Source of the DNA: Gloeothece verrucosa PCC 7822
GTDB taxonomy: Bacteria > Cyanobacteriota > Cyanobacteriia > Cyanobacteriales > Microcystaceae
NCBI RefSeq assembly: GCF_000147335.1
Contig: NC_014502.1
Location: forward strand, 124,001-188,000
DNA length: 64,000 nucleotides
Reading direction: 5' to 3'
How positions within the stretch are numbered: the stretch's first letter is position 1; the number at the start of each line of letters is the position of its first letter. This document shows, piece after piece, positions 53,002-61,432 of the stretch. The notes under the pieces are model-generated. The model worked only from the letters and a program-made list of their open reading frames with translations. It was not told the origin of the DNA and made no database searches. The position numbers were made by a program, and so were the translations under genes.

Positions 53002-53415
53002 TCAATTATTATTTGGATTGATTTTTGCTTTGGTTTTTACAGGAGTTGGAATCGGAATATTACTATTAGCATTATTTGGAGGAGCAACGGGGGTATCTTG
53101 TTTAGCCGATGCTAATAATTCTAAATTATTGACACGAACAACTGGTTTATACCTGTAATTTCCTTGCTCATCATTCCAAAAATTAATGATCACTTCACCC
53201 TGTACTCCGATGAGTCCGCCTTTACGGACATAGTTAGCGGCTACTTCGGCAGTTTTATCCCAAAATTCAAGGGAGAACCAATCGGGTTCATCATCCTTGC
53301 CTCGTTTTACGGCAATATCTAGTTTGGTAACGCAAGCCCCCGAGTGAAAATATTTAATTTCGGGGTCTTTGCTGGCACGACCTACTAGAGAGATAAAATT
53401 GATAGAAGTAGTCAT
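53002..53415 (-). CDS. ssb: Single-stranded DNA-binding protein without acidic tip
   Basis: 137 aa. A typical SSB OB fold: NFISLVGRASKDPEIKYFHS, then LDIAVKRGKDDEPDWFSLEF and VRKGGLIGVQGEV. The linker is proline- and asparagine-rich, but the protein ends NPNNN without the DDDIPF-type tip. It binds single-stranded plasmid DNA. Partner recruitment would need the other, tailed SSB. Good ribosome-binding site (AGGAG). Leader hairpin CGGCGCTGCCG 34 bases before the ATG. Confidence 0.9.
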   Translation of the reverse strand: MTTSINFISLVGRASKDPEIKYFHSGACVTKLDIAVKRGKDDEPDWFSLEFWDKTAEVAANYVRKGGLIGVQGEVIINFWNDEQGNYRYKPVVRVNNLELLASAKQDTPVAPPNNANSNIPIPTPVKTKAKINPNNN

Positions 53416-53525
53416 AGCTTTAATTCTCCTAAATTTTTCAGGATTTTTCGGCAGCGCCGTATTCTTAAACTTAATTAGATACAGTTATAAACCATTAATT
53501 ATTAATGGCTGATAACTGATAATTT

Positions 53526-54002
53526 TTAACGGTTTAAAACTCGGAGGAGTTCTTCTTTTTTCCCTTTACTGTAGGATTTCCCTAAACGTTCATAAATGAA
53601 CGCTTGTAAATTATGTTCCTTGATGTATTCCTTAAGGTATTTAAGAGTAACATTAGGGGATAATTGAGGTTGAGCGAGTTGTGCCGCATCCGTTACCAAT
53701 GTAGGGTTAATAATGGTTGCTCTTGAGTTATGACGACGTACTTTAGCTGGTGCTAAGTAGGCAATTGTTTGAGCAGCAGGAGGGATAATAACATTATTAA
53801 CGATGACTTCAGTAGTATTATGTTTTCGTTTTCTTGCTGGAGGCAGCAAAGGGATAATAGGTTGAGTTGATTTAGTATGTTCGTTTTTTGATTTTTTAGT
53901 AACTTTAGAGGGAAATGAGGTTGGCTGTGGTCTATATTGAAAGCAGCAAACAAAGATGAATGCCGTTAATGAAATAATGATTGGGAAGATTAAGTTTGAC
54001 AT
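53526..54002 (-). CDS. Membrane-anchored protein with a SAP-like C-terminal helix pair
   Basis: 158 aa. One N-terminal membrane span (LIFPIIISLTAFIFVCCF), a long low-complexity, basic middle (PARKRKHNTT and PAKVRRHNSR repeats), and a C-terminal LKYLKEYIKEHNLQAF plus SYSKGKKEELLRVLNR. The latter resembles SAP/HeH DNA-binding helices. It might tether DNA at the membrane. Inference only. Confidence 0.5.
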   Translation of the reverse strand: MSNLIFPIIISLTAFIFVCCFQYRPQPTSFPSKVTKKSKNEHTKSTQPIIPLLPPARKRKHNTTEVIVNNVIIPPAAQTIAYLAPAKVRRHNSRATIINPTLVTDAAQLAQPQLSPNVTLKYLKEYIKEHNLQAFIYERLGKSYSKGKKEELLRVLNR

Positions 54003-54102
54003 AGTTTTCTTTTTAAATGTGTCGGTTAATAAAAGCTTTATTTAGCGAATATTTTTTTCGCTTGGTTACGCCAACGGCGATTGTTTGAGAATTTATAAAG
54101 AC

Positions 54103-54133
54103 AAAAAAAATGCCGAGAAAATCCAATTCGGCA
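54103..54133 (-). terminator. Intrinsic terminator of the 54160-54426 gene
   Basis: Stem TGCCGA/TCGGCA followed on the minus strand by eight T, 27 bases past the stop. Confidence 0.75.
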
Positions 54134-54159
54134 AGAGTTATAAAAAAAAGTAACGAACT

Positions 54160-54426
54160 TTATTCTCTTTTTAACTTTTGTTGTAATTTTTGAGTTTGTT
54201 GCTCATAATAGGTTAGATGTTCTTCATCAAGTAAATTAAGTTCATTCGCTAACTTCAAATCAATCTCACTTAAAATCTCGCTAAATTCTTTATTGGCTTC
54301 AGCGATTTCTAGAATTTGTATTAAACGCTCTCCTTGTTGCTCAGAAAGTTCTGGTAGCTTCCCTAGTCGATAATATTCTTCAGCTAATTTTTCCAAATAT
54401 TCAGAAATTCCCGGGTTAATGTTCAT
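54160..54426 (-). CDS. Small helical hypothetical protein, 88 aa
   Basis: Acidic, nearly all helix and coiled coil (YYRLGKLPELSEQQGERLIQ, then LTYYEQQTQKLQQKLKRE). Leader hairpin TGCCGTTGGCA 35 bases before the start. Not recognised. Confidence 0.5.
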   Translation of the reverse strand: MNINPGISEYLEKLAEEYYRLGKLPELSEQQGERLIQILEIAEANKEFSEILSEIDLKLANELNLLDEEHLTYYEQQTQKLQQKLKRE

Positions 54427-54556
54427 TTAATTGCCCTCGCTTCTTATTAACTACATTTATTTATGCCAACGGCACTTAAAGGAATAGAAAGACCAAAAAG
54501 ATAGGCGATTGAGGTTAATTATAGAAACTTATCTTTTCCTATTTGTGAAATTATTT

Positions 54557-54733
54557 CTAATTCCCTAACGCTACTAATTTTCCCAATTTCTGCAAAGTTC
54601 TAACAATTATTAGGGGCATCGGTTTAGTATGATGGTAATCTCCTTTCTCATCAAAATATCCATACAGCCGCATAATGCTGTGTTGGATTTGGCAACTGAT
54701 GTCACTGACTAATTTCTTAAGTTTTTCTGGCAT
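54557..54733 (-). CDS. Small hypothetical protein, 58 aa
   Basis: Starts at 54733 behind AGGAGATAAAAA. Reads MPEKLKKLVSDISCQIQHSI, then YGYFDEKGDYHHTKPMPL and a basic helix. The good start and non-repetitive composition support a real gene despite its length. Not recognised. Confidence 0.5.
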   Translation of the reverse strand: MPEKLKKLVSDISCQIQHSIMRLYGYFDEKGDYHHTKPMPLIIVRTLQKLGKLVALGN

Positions 54734-54792
54734 TTTTTATCTCCTGTGGAAAAATAAACTATCAGTGGTTACTGAGAGTTTTTTATGATATC

Positions 54793-55287
54793 CTAAATAC
54801 TAATTGATATTACTTGTTGGCTACGGATCACCGATTTTAATATTAACCATAAATTCGGTGACTCCGTATCGGTTACTAAGCAAGCACAGGCTTGATCGAT
54901 ACCCAATTTTGACCACATCGGTTTTAAGCGGCTAAGTTTAGCGACCTTATCTTTAACAGATTCGGGATTGGCCGTAACATCAACGGCAACTACATAGCCG
55001 CATATATTGACAATGGCATCAATTCCAAAGATTAAGTCAAGTATTACAGTGGAAGGTATTTGCTCCCAGTCGATGATATTATTTAATTGTTCGGTTTTGG
55101 GATTTCTGACAATAATACCAAACTCTTTATGTAGATAAGGAACTGCTGATATTATTCTTCGTTTGCCAATATTTGTGGAAATAGCTATATTTATTAATTC
55201 TTTCGAGGTGGGTAATTTGAAGGTTTTGATTTTGTGGCAATTGTGAACTAGGCGTTGGAATGTTTGTTCGGCGGCAAATCCATTCAT
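54793..55287 (-). CDS. Hypothetical protein, possible nuclease-like fold
   Basis: 164 aa. Residues 85-120 (DLIFGIDAIVNICGYVVAVD, then VTANPESVKDKVAKLSRL) recall the core of PD-(D/E)XK proteins (G-D spacing then a strand VAVDVT), but the usual lysine is missing. Function therefore open. The leader carries a stem CTCC/GGAG hairpin near 55316. Confidence 0.45.
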   Translation of the reverse strand: MNGFAAEQTFQRLVHNCHKIKTFKLPTSKELINIAISTNIGKRRIISAVPYLHKEFGIIVRNPKTEQLNNIIDWEQIPSTVILDLIFGIDAIVNICGYVVAVDVTANPESVKDKVAKLSRLKPMWSKLGIDQACACLVTDTESPNLWLILKSVIRSQQVISISI

Positions 55288-55338
55288 TCTATTGCTCCCG
55301 TCAATTCTTCATCAATTTCCTCCGAAGGAGCAAAAAAA

Positions 55339-55359
55339 ACCCTGCTGTTAGTGCAGGGT
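55339..55359 (-). terminator. Intrinsic terminator of the SAP-like gene
   Basis: Stem ACCCTGC/GCAGGGT with a 7-base loop, followed on the minus strand by eight T, 24 bases past the stop at 55383. One of the clearest terminators in the window. Confidence 0.85.
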
Positions 55360-55382
55360 CTTTAATCAATGGTTCTGGAAGA

Positions 55383-55906
55383 TTAATGGGCAGCAGGAAT
55401 AAGGGCGGCTAAAAATTCTACTAATTGGTTTTTGCAAATTTTTCCTGTCTTGGGAAGTTTTATATTATTGTTAGCTGCTAACTCGATCAATTGAGCTTTT
55501 GTGTAATTCTTGGTAAGTTCCTCTGCTGATAGATATATTTGTTCTTCTTCAATTACAGGCGTTAAGGTTTCCTCTACTGTCTCTATCAGAGTAACAAATT
55601 CTTCTATTCTAGAGAGAGGGGAAGAAGAAGTTTCCGTAGTCTCTGAATTGACTTCAGATAATGCCTCTTCTTTAAATTTATTAAACTCTTCAATCGCCAT
55701 TATTGTTGTATCATCATTATCTATTAATTCAGGTTCAGCTAAAGGGAGTAAATCTTGAGCTTGTAAGGTAACTTGGTAAATTTTAAAATTCTATTAATTC
55801 CTTCGGCTTCGGTGTAGAATTTAGCCCCTTGGGTTCTTAATGAGGGTGCTAATTCTAAAAATAAGGAAAATTCTAAAGAGTATGTAGCTATTACTGGAGA
55901 TGTCAT
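55383..55906 (-). pseudogene. SAP/HeH-domain protein with a one-base deletion near its start
   Basis: From an ATG at 55906 the frame reads MTSPVIATYSLEFSLFLELA and on to INRILK, then is lost at an A4 run (T at 55781-55784). One more A restores YQVTLQAQDLLPLAEPELID and joins the 105-aa frame starting at 55700. The end (YTKAQLIELAANNNIKLPKT, NQLVEFLAAL) is a SAP/HeH-like helix pair for DNA binding. The shorter product from 55700 may still be made. Confidence 0.65.
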
Positions 55907-56035
55907 ATTCGTCACCTAAAATGATTTTCATCTCTATTTTGGCAACGCCAAAAAAGTTATAGGATTAATTTCAAGCACTAATTGAATCTTGTAAGCTCCT
56001 AATTTAGGAGTATAGCTCCCTGAAAATTTGTTAGA

Positions 56036-56689
56036 ATGAAGGAGATAATTACCCAAGTTTTTATTGAGCTAAAAAAATTTATGGGGTTAACCATTCACTA
56101 CAAGTTTAAAACTGAGACAGATTCTCACATGAAGGCTTATAAATTAATAGATAAATTACATCAAGTTGCTTTGACTCTCCCTTGGGTACAGGTAAATCCG
56201 ATCAGAGAATTAAATCAAACCCAACTTGATAATACTGATGCGACAGATCCTTTATTTTTCCTTAAGATTAGTGCGGCTAAAATACTTATTACAGAAGGAG
56301 AAATTCAAAAAATCTCTCCAACCGCCTTCATTGGTTGGACAGCCCATGTTGCCGAAGGATGCGAAAGCTTAAAAATTTTTCTTTGTCGATATCCCGGTTC
56401 TCAAGTCTGGGAAGCTCAAAGTTTTTGTAAAACTCAATATGCCGCCTTACAAGAGTCAGGAGGTATTCTTAATTTCTTAAGGGCGCATACTTCAATTATT
56501 TTATTATTAGATGAAGTTCAAAAACTGGGAATTTTAGAGGAAGTCGTGGATGAGAGTCATTATTGGGAACATAGAGACTTGAAAAAATTAATTGAAGAAA
56601 TTAAAGCTTGGCAAGGTTTAACCGATTCGGTTGGGGAAATTTTCGAGCAAATCTCTCGTAACTCTTTGTTTAATGATTATAATAAATGA
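56036..56689 (+). CDS. Hypothetical protein, 217 aa
   Basis: A soluble helix-and-strand protein with ESLKIFLCRYPGSQVWEAQS and a helical end. I do not recognise it. It is the first gene of a rightward set followed 24 bases later by hicA, so the three may be co-transcribed. Confidence 0.55.
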   Translation: MKEIITQVFIELKKFMGLTIHYKFKTETDSHMKAYKLIDKLHQVALTLPWVQVNPIRELNQTQLDNTDATDPLFFLKISAAKILITEGEIQKISPTAFIGWTAHVAEGCESLKIFLCRYPGSQVWEAQSFCKTQYAALQESGGILNFLRAHTSIILLLDEVQKLGILEEVVDESHYWEHRDLKKLIEEIKAWQGLTDSVGEIFEQISRNSLFNDYNK

Positions 56690-56713
56690 GGAGTTAAGTG
56701 GCAAAAAGAGATA

Positions 56714-56962
56714 GTGCCAAAGAAAATAAGAGAGTTAAAAGCAATGGTGGCAAAAGTTGGCTATATCCTTCAACCAGGACGAGGTAAAGGAAGTCATACA
56801 TTTTGGAAACATCCTTTGCTACCTGAAGAACCCTTAACAATCCCTGGACAAGACGGGGATGATGCTCCGCTATACTTAGAAAAGAATATTCAAAAAGTGT
56901 TGAAAAAGCTAGAATTGATTAAGAAACTAAAGCAGGAAGACTCGGAGGACGGTGAAACATGA
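56714..56962 (+). CDS. hicA: HicA-type mRNA interferase toxin
   Basis: 82 aa with a GTG start. ELKAMVAKVGYILQPGRGKG, then SHTFWKHP containing the catalytic histidine, are the HicA signature (double-stranded-RNA-binding-like fold). The end (EKNIQKVLKKL) fits too. It overlaps the antitoxin gene by four bases. Confidence 0.9.
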   Translation: MPKKIRELKAMVAKVGYILQPGRGKGSHTFWKHPLLPEEPLTIPGQDGDDAPLYLEKNIQKVLKKLELIKKLKQEDSEDGET

Positions 56963-57189
56963 GTTATCACTATAGTATGGTAATTCAATGGTCACAAGAG
57001 GATCAACTTTTCTTAGTTCATTTGCCTGAGTTTCCTTGGCAAGAGTTTCATACTCATGGTAGAACTTACGAGGAAGCCGCCAAAAATGGTCAGGAAGTTA
57101 TTGAGGCTTTTGTTGAAATGCTGACAGCCGAGAATAAACCTTTGCCAGAACCGAGAATGTTGCCTACAAAGCCGTTGAAAGTTGCTTAG
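56959..57189 (+). CDS. hicB: HicB-type antitoxin
   Basis: 76 aa. YSMVIQWSQEDQLFLVHLPE, then HTHGRTYEEAAKNGQEVIEA, is the HicB partial RNase-H-like fold. It has no C-terminal DNA-binding helix set beyond residue 70, as in the short HicB form. It neutralises HicA. Confidence 0.9.
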   Translation: MSYHYSMVIQWSQEDQLFLVHLPEFPWQEFHTHGRTYEEAAKNGQEVIEAFVEMLTAENKPLPEPRMLPTKPLKVA

Positions 57190-57299
57190 ATAGTTAGAAA
57201 ATTTGCTAATTTTTGAGTATCTTAAGTAATTTCAGCTTATAATAGCTTTTGCTCGAAATTTCTTGACTAATTCGTAAAGTTTTTTCCTAACTCCTAAAG

Positions 57300-58622
57300 T
57301 TATGAATCCCTAAAAGAAGCAAGGACTTTATTCGATGAGTTCTCTTGATTTACATAGTAAGAAGTGAATTTTAATTGTTCAGTAGGAAATGTTGGTAATT
57401 GTAAATTCCAAGTCAACTGTCCAGCCTTGTATAATTGACGGACAGCGCTGTCTATTCCATCTAATTCCAACCACCAACCATTATTGTTTAATCTTTCTTT
57501 AACGATACCCGTATATCCAGCCCACCCTTGATCACAGGTGATCACTTTGACCCTAGCACCGACAAATAATTGCTCGTCGGTCAGTGGTAATTCAAGTTTT
57601 TGATAGGCTTTAAGTTGTTCGGTTAGTTCATGGATTAATAAGTCCTTATCGTCGATTTCTAAAGTCATATTTCCCGGCTGTAGTTGTTCGGAATTAGAAT
57701 CAATCTTTTCCTCTAACTGACTTAACTTTTCTTTTAATTCTTGGTTTTCCTCTAGTAAGCGATTGCGTTCTTCTTTCCATTGATTTTCCTTGGTTTGTTC
57801 TTGTTGTTGTGATTCGATATTCTTTAACTGTTTGCTGTAATAATCGCGTTCTTCTTTTAGCTGCTGAATCTCATCGGACTGTGCGGCTAAAATTTCTTTT
57901 AACTGAGCTAATTCTGCCTCCAATTGATTAGTCGAGGATGGAGAGGATTTTCTGACTTCGTTAGGACGGCAGACTAATATTTGATCTGGCTCGTCAAGAT
58001 GACGGATCTGTAATGTTGGGCGATTGCTATCGGGATTGAGAATTTCTATTAATTCTACCTGGCAACCGATAAGATTATCTAAATCTTCATCACCTGTACG
58101 TTCCGGAGGACTAAAAATTAAGGTTTCTCCAGGCTCTAAATCATTAATATCAATGAGGGGATTAATTTTGGGTTTTTTCGACGGTTTCTTTATAACTGCT
58201 TGAATACTCGCTGCCGTTTGCTGCCCTGTCTGAATTAACTGAGTCACAATATCATTAGTCAATGATGGTAATTGTTTTAAAGCCGCGATTGACCAGTGAT
58301 TTGCCTTGCTGATAACTAACTGTTGTAAGTCATGTGATAACCCATTAAACCACTCACTAAGCCGCATAGCCGACTCGGCGAGATAACGTGAGCCGCCGAA
58401 TTCCTCACTGTTGAGCCACTCTTTGAATGCTTTCTTGCCTTCTTTAATATTAAGCGTTTCAGTGCATTTATGGCGAATACAGGTCAATTGTGCCCCAAGT
58501 TCAACCAATTGTTCCAATGTTCGTCCGGCAAACGACAGGAATTGAGTAAGGGTTTCCTTAGCCTGAAATCCTAGTTCAGCATTGCCGAAATGGGTCTGGT
58601 AATTGATGGGTGTACTGTCCAT
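57300..58622 (-). CDS. Large coiled-coil plasmid protein, unknown
   Basis: About 440 aa from the ATG at 58622. The frame opens 18 bases earlier. Residues 20-130 are helical (LTQFLSFAGRTLEQLVELGA). Residues 155-220 form a strand-rich piece with LEPGETLIFSPPERTGDEDL. A coiled coil spans 230-345, and residues 355-410 form a KOW/SH3-like barrel (VGARVKVITCDQGWAGYTGI). The KOW-like segment hints at nucleic-acid or ribosome contact. Divergent from the CopG-like gene. Confidence 0.55.
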   Translation of the reverse strand: MDSTPINYQTHFGNAELGFQAKETLTQFLSFAGRTLEQLVELGAQLTCIRHKCTETLNIKEGKKAFKEWLNSEEFGGSRYLAESAMRLSEWFNGLSHDLQQLVISKANHWSIAALKQLPSLTNDIVTQLIQTGQQTAASIQAVIKKPSKKPKINPLIDINDLEPGETLIFSPPERTGDEDLDNLIGCQVELIEILNPDSNRPTLQIRHLDEPDQILVCRPNEVRKSSPSSTNQLEAELAQLKEILAAQSDEIQQLKEERDYYSKQLKNIESQQQEQTKENQWKEERNRLLEENQELKEKLSQLEEKIDSNSEQLQPGNMTLEIDDKDLLIHELTEQLKAYQKLELPLTDEQLFVGARVKVITCDQGWAGYTGIVKERLNNNGWWLELDGIDSAVRQLYKAGQLTWNLQLPTFPTEQLKFTSYYVNQENSSNKVLASFRDS

Positions 58623-58742
58623 AATCCTGACACTCCACAAAAGCTATCTCCTTTATAGCACAAATTAAGTATATAAAGCACTTATTGAGTACATTTAGTT
58701 AAGAATTAGGGCTAAGTAGTACGCTAGAAATGAGGTTTATTA

Positions 58743-59060
58743 ATGACTAACGTGACGAGTAAGCGATTAAACTTGAGTTTGCCAGAACATCTGTATGATG
58801 ACCTTAGAATATGGGCAGACCATCAAGGTCGTAGTATGGCTAATTTGGCCAACTTCCTTTTAGAGAGATCAATCTCTACAGCTAAAGTCGATGGGGAATT
58901 TCCGACCAATGCAGGTGAAGCACAAGCGGTTGAATTTCTCAAAGCGATCACCAAAGGGGAACGGCCTAAAAATAGTAAATTGGTAAAGCTGGCTCATTGC
59001 CTTGATCTTGAGACAGATCAGTTAGTTCAATTATGCGATCGCTTATTTATGAAAAAATAA
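58743..59060 (+). CDS. CopG-like ribbon-helix-helix protein
   Basis: 105 aa. SKRLNLSLPEHLYDDLRIWA, then GRSMANLANFLLERSI, is a typical ribbon-helix-helix, a dimeric DNA-binding fold found in plasmid copy-control and antitoxin proteins. The second half is helical. It shares a 120-base divergent region with the coiled-coil gene. Confidence 0.75.
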   Translation: MTNVTSKRLNLSLPEHLYDDLRIWADHQGRSMANLANFLLERSISTAKVDGEFPTNAGEAQAVEFLKAITKGERPKNSKLVKLAHCLDLETDQLVQLCDRLFMKK

Positions 59061-59079
59061 ATTTTCTAGCCCTACAAGC

Positions 59080-59206
59080 CAGGGCAAACGCATCTAAATT
59101 CTAGAACTCATAGCCGGCAAGCATTTCATCAATTCATGAAAAATTTTATGAAAACGCTGAAACCTTTACTCAGAATGCTTTTCAAAAATTAGATGCGTTT
59201 GCCCTG
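59080..59206. mobile_element. 127-bp MITE with 18-bp inverted repeats
   Basis: Termini CAGGGCAAACGCATCTAA and its exact complement TTAGATGCGTTTGCCCTG. The interior is AT-rich and has no coding. A solo copy of the right end (27 bases identical) stands at 42146-42172. No obvious target duplication. A non-autonomous element mobilised elsewhere is likely. Confidence 0.8.
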
Positions 59207-59431
59207 GAGCGGATAACCTATTTAAGAACGCTTCAACCGTTTGAGCAAGGTTTCAATCGTCGCTCCTGTCGTCGCGGGTTTTTTAGCTCACTACCCCCTC
59301 GCTAATTGTCTCCTGGAGGCGGCTCCAATCGTCAAAACGTTCTTGGCTCTAAGTTTAGGCAAAGCCTAAAAAGCTCAATTTAATTACAAAGAGAGACTTA
59401 AATTTTCAAGCTGACCCTAAGAAAATTCTAG
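59207..59431. other. Non-coding stretch past the MITE
   Basis: No gene seen. It contains CAAGGTTTCAATCGTCGCTC and nearby CGCGGGTTTTTTAGC, and a short AGGCAAAGCCT hairpin near 59358 followed by AAAAAGC. No firm function. Confidence 0.3.
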
Positions 59432-59635
59432 TTAGTCGCTTGCATCAATCTTCCTGCCTAGCCTAAATAGTGCCGATTTTCCTGGTTCGTCAGGATACCA
59501 AGCCGCAAACTCAATGTTTTTATCGGTTTCACAATAGTCGTACTCAAACCCTAGTAAGTCGGCTGCGGCTATATATTCGGCTATATCCCCCTCGTTGTAC
59601 CAAACTTCTTCATCCTTAAGAGATTTAAGCAACAT
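59432..59635 (-). CDS. Hypothetical protein, 67 aa
   Basis: An acidic, aromatic protein (EGDIAEYIAAADLLGFEYDY and FAAWYPDEPGK). Not recognised. It sits between two MITE-type elements. Confidence 0.45.
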   Translation of the reverse strand: MLLKSLKDEEVWYNEGDIAEYIAAADLLGFEYDYCETDKNIEFAAWYPDEPGKSALFRLGRKIDASD

Positions 59636-59746
59636 TTCGGTTATTTCCCTAATTTATTTAAGTATATTGAGCCTGAAATATTCATTGACAAGAGTAGCAG
59701 CCGCTATCTATCGTTCCACTCATCAAGCCGCTCAACCTTTCCCGTT

Positions 59747-59844
59747 GGGAGCATCCCATTTTTGTAAAAGAGTAGCTAAAAGCCATCTCCCACAAGGATT
59801 TCAGTTTCCTGACAACAGTTAAAGTGCAAAAATGGGATGCTCCC
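59747..59844. mobile_element. 98-bp MITE with perfect 18-bp inverted repeats
   Basis: Termini GGGAGCATCCCATTTTTG and CAAAAATGGGATGCTCCC. It contributes the last 23 codons of the 60-aa frame to its right, so it appears to have replaced the end of that gene. Confidence 0.8.
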
Positions 59845-59958
59845 ATCTTCTATGATCTCAAATTGTCTGGCTTCCTCGGCAAACGGTGAGAATTTATTAT
59901 TGTTATCTAAATAATAATAACCCTCTTGTGCAGTTTTTTGAATGATTATGTATGGCAT
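59776..59958 (-). pseudogene. Small gene truncated by a MITE
   Basis: The first 37 codons (MPYIIIQKTAQEGYYYLDNN, later ARQFEIIEDG) look like a genuine small protein. From codon 38 the sequence is the MITE itself. The real C terminus is lost or displaced. Confidence 0.5.
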
Positions 59959-60057
59959 AATTATTATGAGTAAAAAAGTGCTATTAATGAATAGTTATTT
60001 GTTTCCCCAACGCTATACCGAAAAAAGGTAAACGTTGGGTTGTTGATTTATCGCTGC

Positions 60058-60483
60058 TTATTTGCTGAACCAATAGACAAAACGAACATCCTCTACTTCT
60101 GGTAAAATTTCTGTAGGCAAGAAATCCATTCCATTGCCGAACAAATAATCAAACCCTAAATCTTCTTCGGATTGAGGGAGCATTAGATCATGACGATTTT
60201 TCAAAAGTTCTTGCTGAAGAAGTTGGTAAAGTTCTTTAATCTCATCAAAATTTAACCAGTTGTAGCTGTAACCTACTTCTTGGTCTTGATGAAATTTCAA
60301 GAGTAATTTTCCTACTTCCGATAAATCTGAAGGTATGCCTTTTTCTGTCTTAAAAGGAGTTAGATTATCCCTAACTCCTAAAAGTTTAAATAATAAAGGA
60401 TATCGTTTAAGAGTAGGAACACCATAACAAAACCATTGTCTGTTGACTTTAATTTCTTCTATTAATGTCACTTTAACACTCAT
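60058..60483 (-). CDS. Hypothetical protein, 141 aa
   Basis: A soluble mixed protein (VKVTLIEEIKVNRQWFCYGV, later HQDQEVGYSYNWLNFDEIKE). Not recognised. Its leader has a small stem (sense ATTG-GCTTCG-CAAT) 36 bases before the start, like the leader hairpins of the 51.5-56 kb genes. A CCCAACG/CGTTGGG hairpin (60004-60037) lies past its stop. Confidence 0.5.
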   Translation of the reverse strand: MSVKVTLIEEIKVNRQWFCYGVPTLKRYPLLFKLLGVRDNLTPFKTEKGIPSDLSEVGKLLLKFHQDQEVGYSYNWLNFDEIKELYQLLQQELLKNRHDLMLPQSEEDLGFDYLFGNGMDFLPTEILPEVEDVRFVYWFSK

Positions 60484-60572
60484 ATTTTTTGGATTTTTTT
60501 AGACTTGACAAATTTTAAGTAATTGCGAAGCCAATGCAGTTGGATTAGATTGTTTCAGCCCGATTTCAGTTT

Positions 60573-60808
60573 CTAGTAATATTCCCATGATTTGATTTCA
60601 AGACGAGGTTCCTTTCTTAACCCCATCTCCAGAGTGACTGTTTCGAGATCATAGCGGCTTAATTTTCTCGCTACAAAATCCCAACTAAGTGTCTGGTGGC
60701 ATAAGTCAACCACACTAACCCCAGGATAATTGATCGGGTTAAATTCTATAGGCTTGCCGAATACTTGAGCAGTGGCTATTCGACGGTTGTATTTTTCAAC
60801 GGCAAATT
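60573..60808 (-). pseudogene. Gene fragment without a start
   Basis: An open stretch of about 78 codons bounded by stops, reading AVEKYNRRIATAQVFGKPIE, then PGVSVVDLCHQTLSWDFVAR and a charged end. Codon choice looks protein-like. No start codon in a usable place. Family not recognised. Confidence 0.4.
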
Positions 60809-60815
60809 AATTAAA

Positions 60816-60959
60816 TCAAGAATATTCTTGAATTTGTTTTTCTATCTTTTTAAGATGGAAACGAATTAAAGATTTTCCTGGGGGATAAACCGATGGATAA
60901 ATCTTCTTATAATGCTTGAGATGAGAAATTAATTTTTCTAAATTTTGGGGCGGTTTCAT
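60816..60959 (-). CDS. Possible very small basic protein, 47 aa
   Basis: MKPPQNLEKLISHLKHYKKI followed by PSVYPPGKS and a basic helix. No strong ribosome-binding site. It could be the detached N terminus of the fragment at 60573. Confidence 0.3.
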   Translation of the reverse strand: MKPPQNLEKLISHLKHYKKIYPSVYPPGKSLIRFHLKKIEKQIQEYS

Positions 60960-61078
60960 GATTAAGTTTACTCAGAATTGGGATAAGTTTTTGAAAATCT
61001 TGTGTTAACTTTAAATTTTTTAAAGTTAACACAACAAGAATAGAAGCGTTGTCTCAGAAATCCTGTGAAGTTATACCT

Positions 61079-61267
61079 TTAATATTCTGAGTAGGCTAGA
61101 TGCTGATAATCCCAAAGCTCATAATTATGTTGTTCCCATTGAGATAGTTTTAAATTAATGTCGTTTTCCTCTTCTTCTTTTTTTGTTTCTTTTACGGAGA
61201 TGGGCAAACAGGACATCAAGGCAGAATTTAATGGTTGTGTTAATGTTAAGCATTGATCTGATTGCAT
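61079..61267 (-). CDS. Possible 62-aa hypothetical protein
   Basis: A glutamate/lysine-rich middle (KETKKEEEENDINLKLSQWE) and an aromatic end. It competes with an opposite-strand frame. Not recognised. Confidence 0.3.
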   Translation of the reverse strand: MQSDQCLTLTQPLNSALMSCLPISVKETKKEEEENDINLKLSQWEQHNYELWDYQHLAYSEY

Positions 61268-61432
61268 CAGTTAATAAATTAGTAAAAGGTCAACAATTAG
61301 GCGCGAAAGCGCGACAAATTGAGCTTTTTTGCCCAAATAAATCGTTAATAAGCAATAAATTCAATAGGGGAGACATTTTGGGGACAATACCAATGAGTAG
61401 CAATCGCTGCCTACTATCCCTATTAAGTAACT

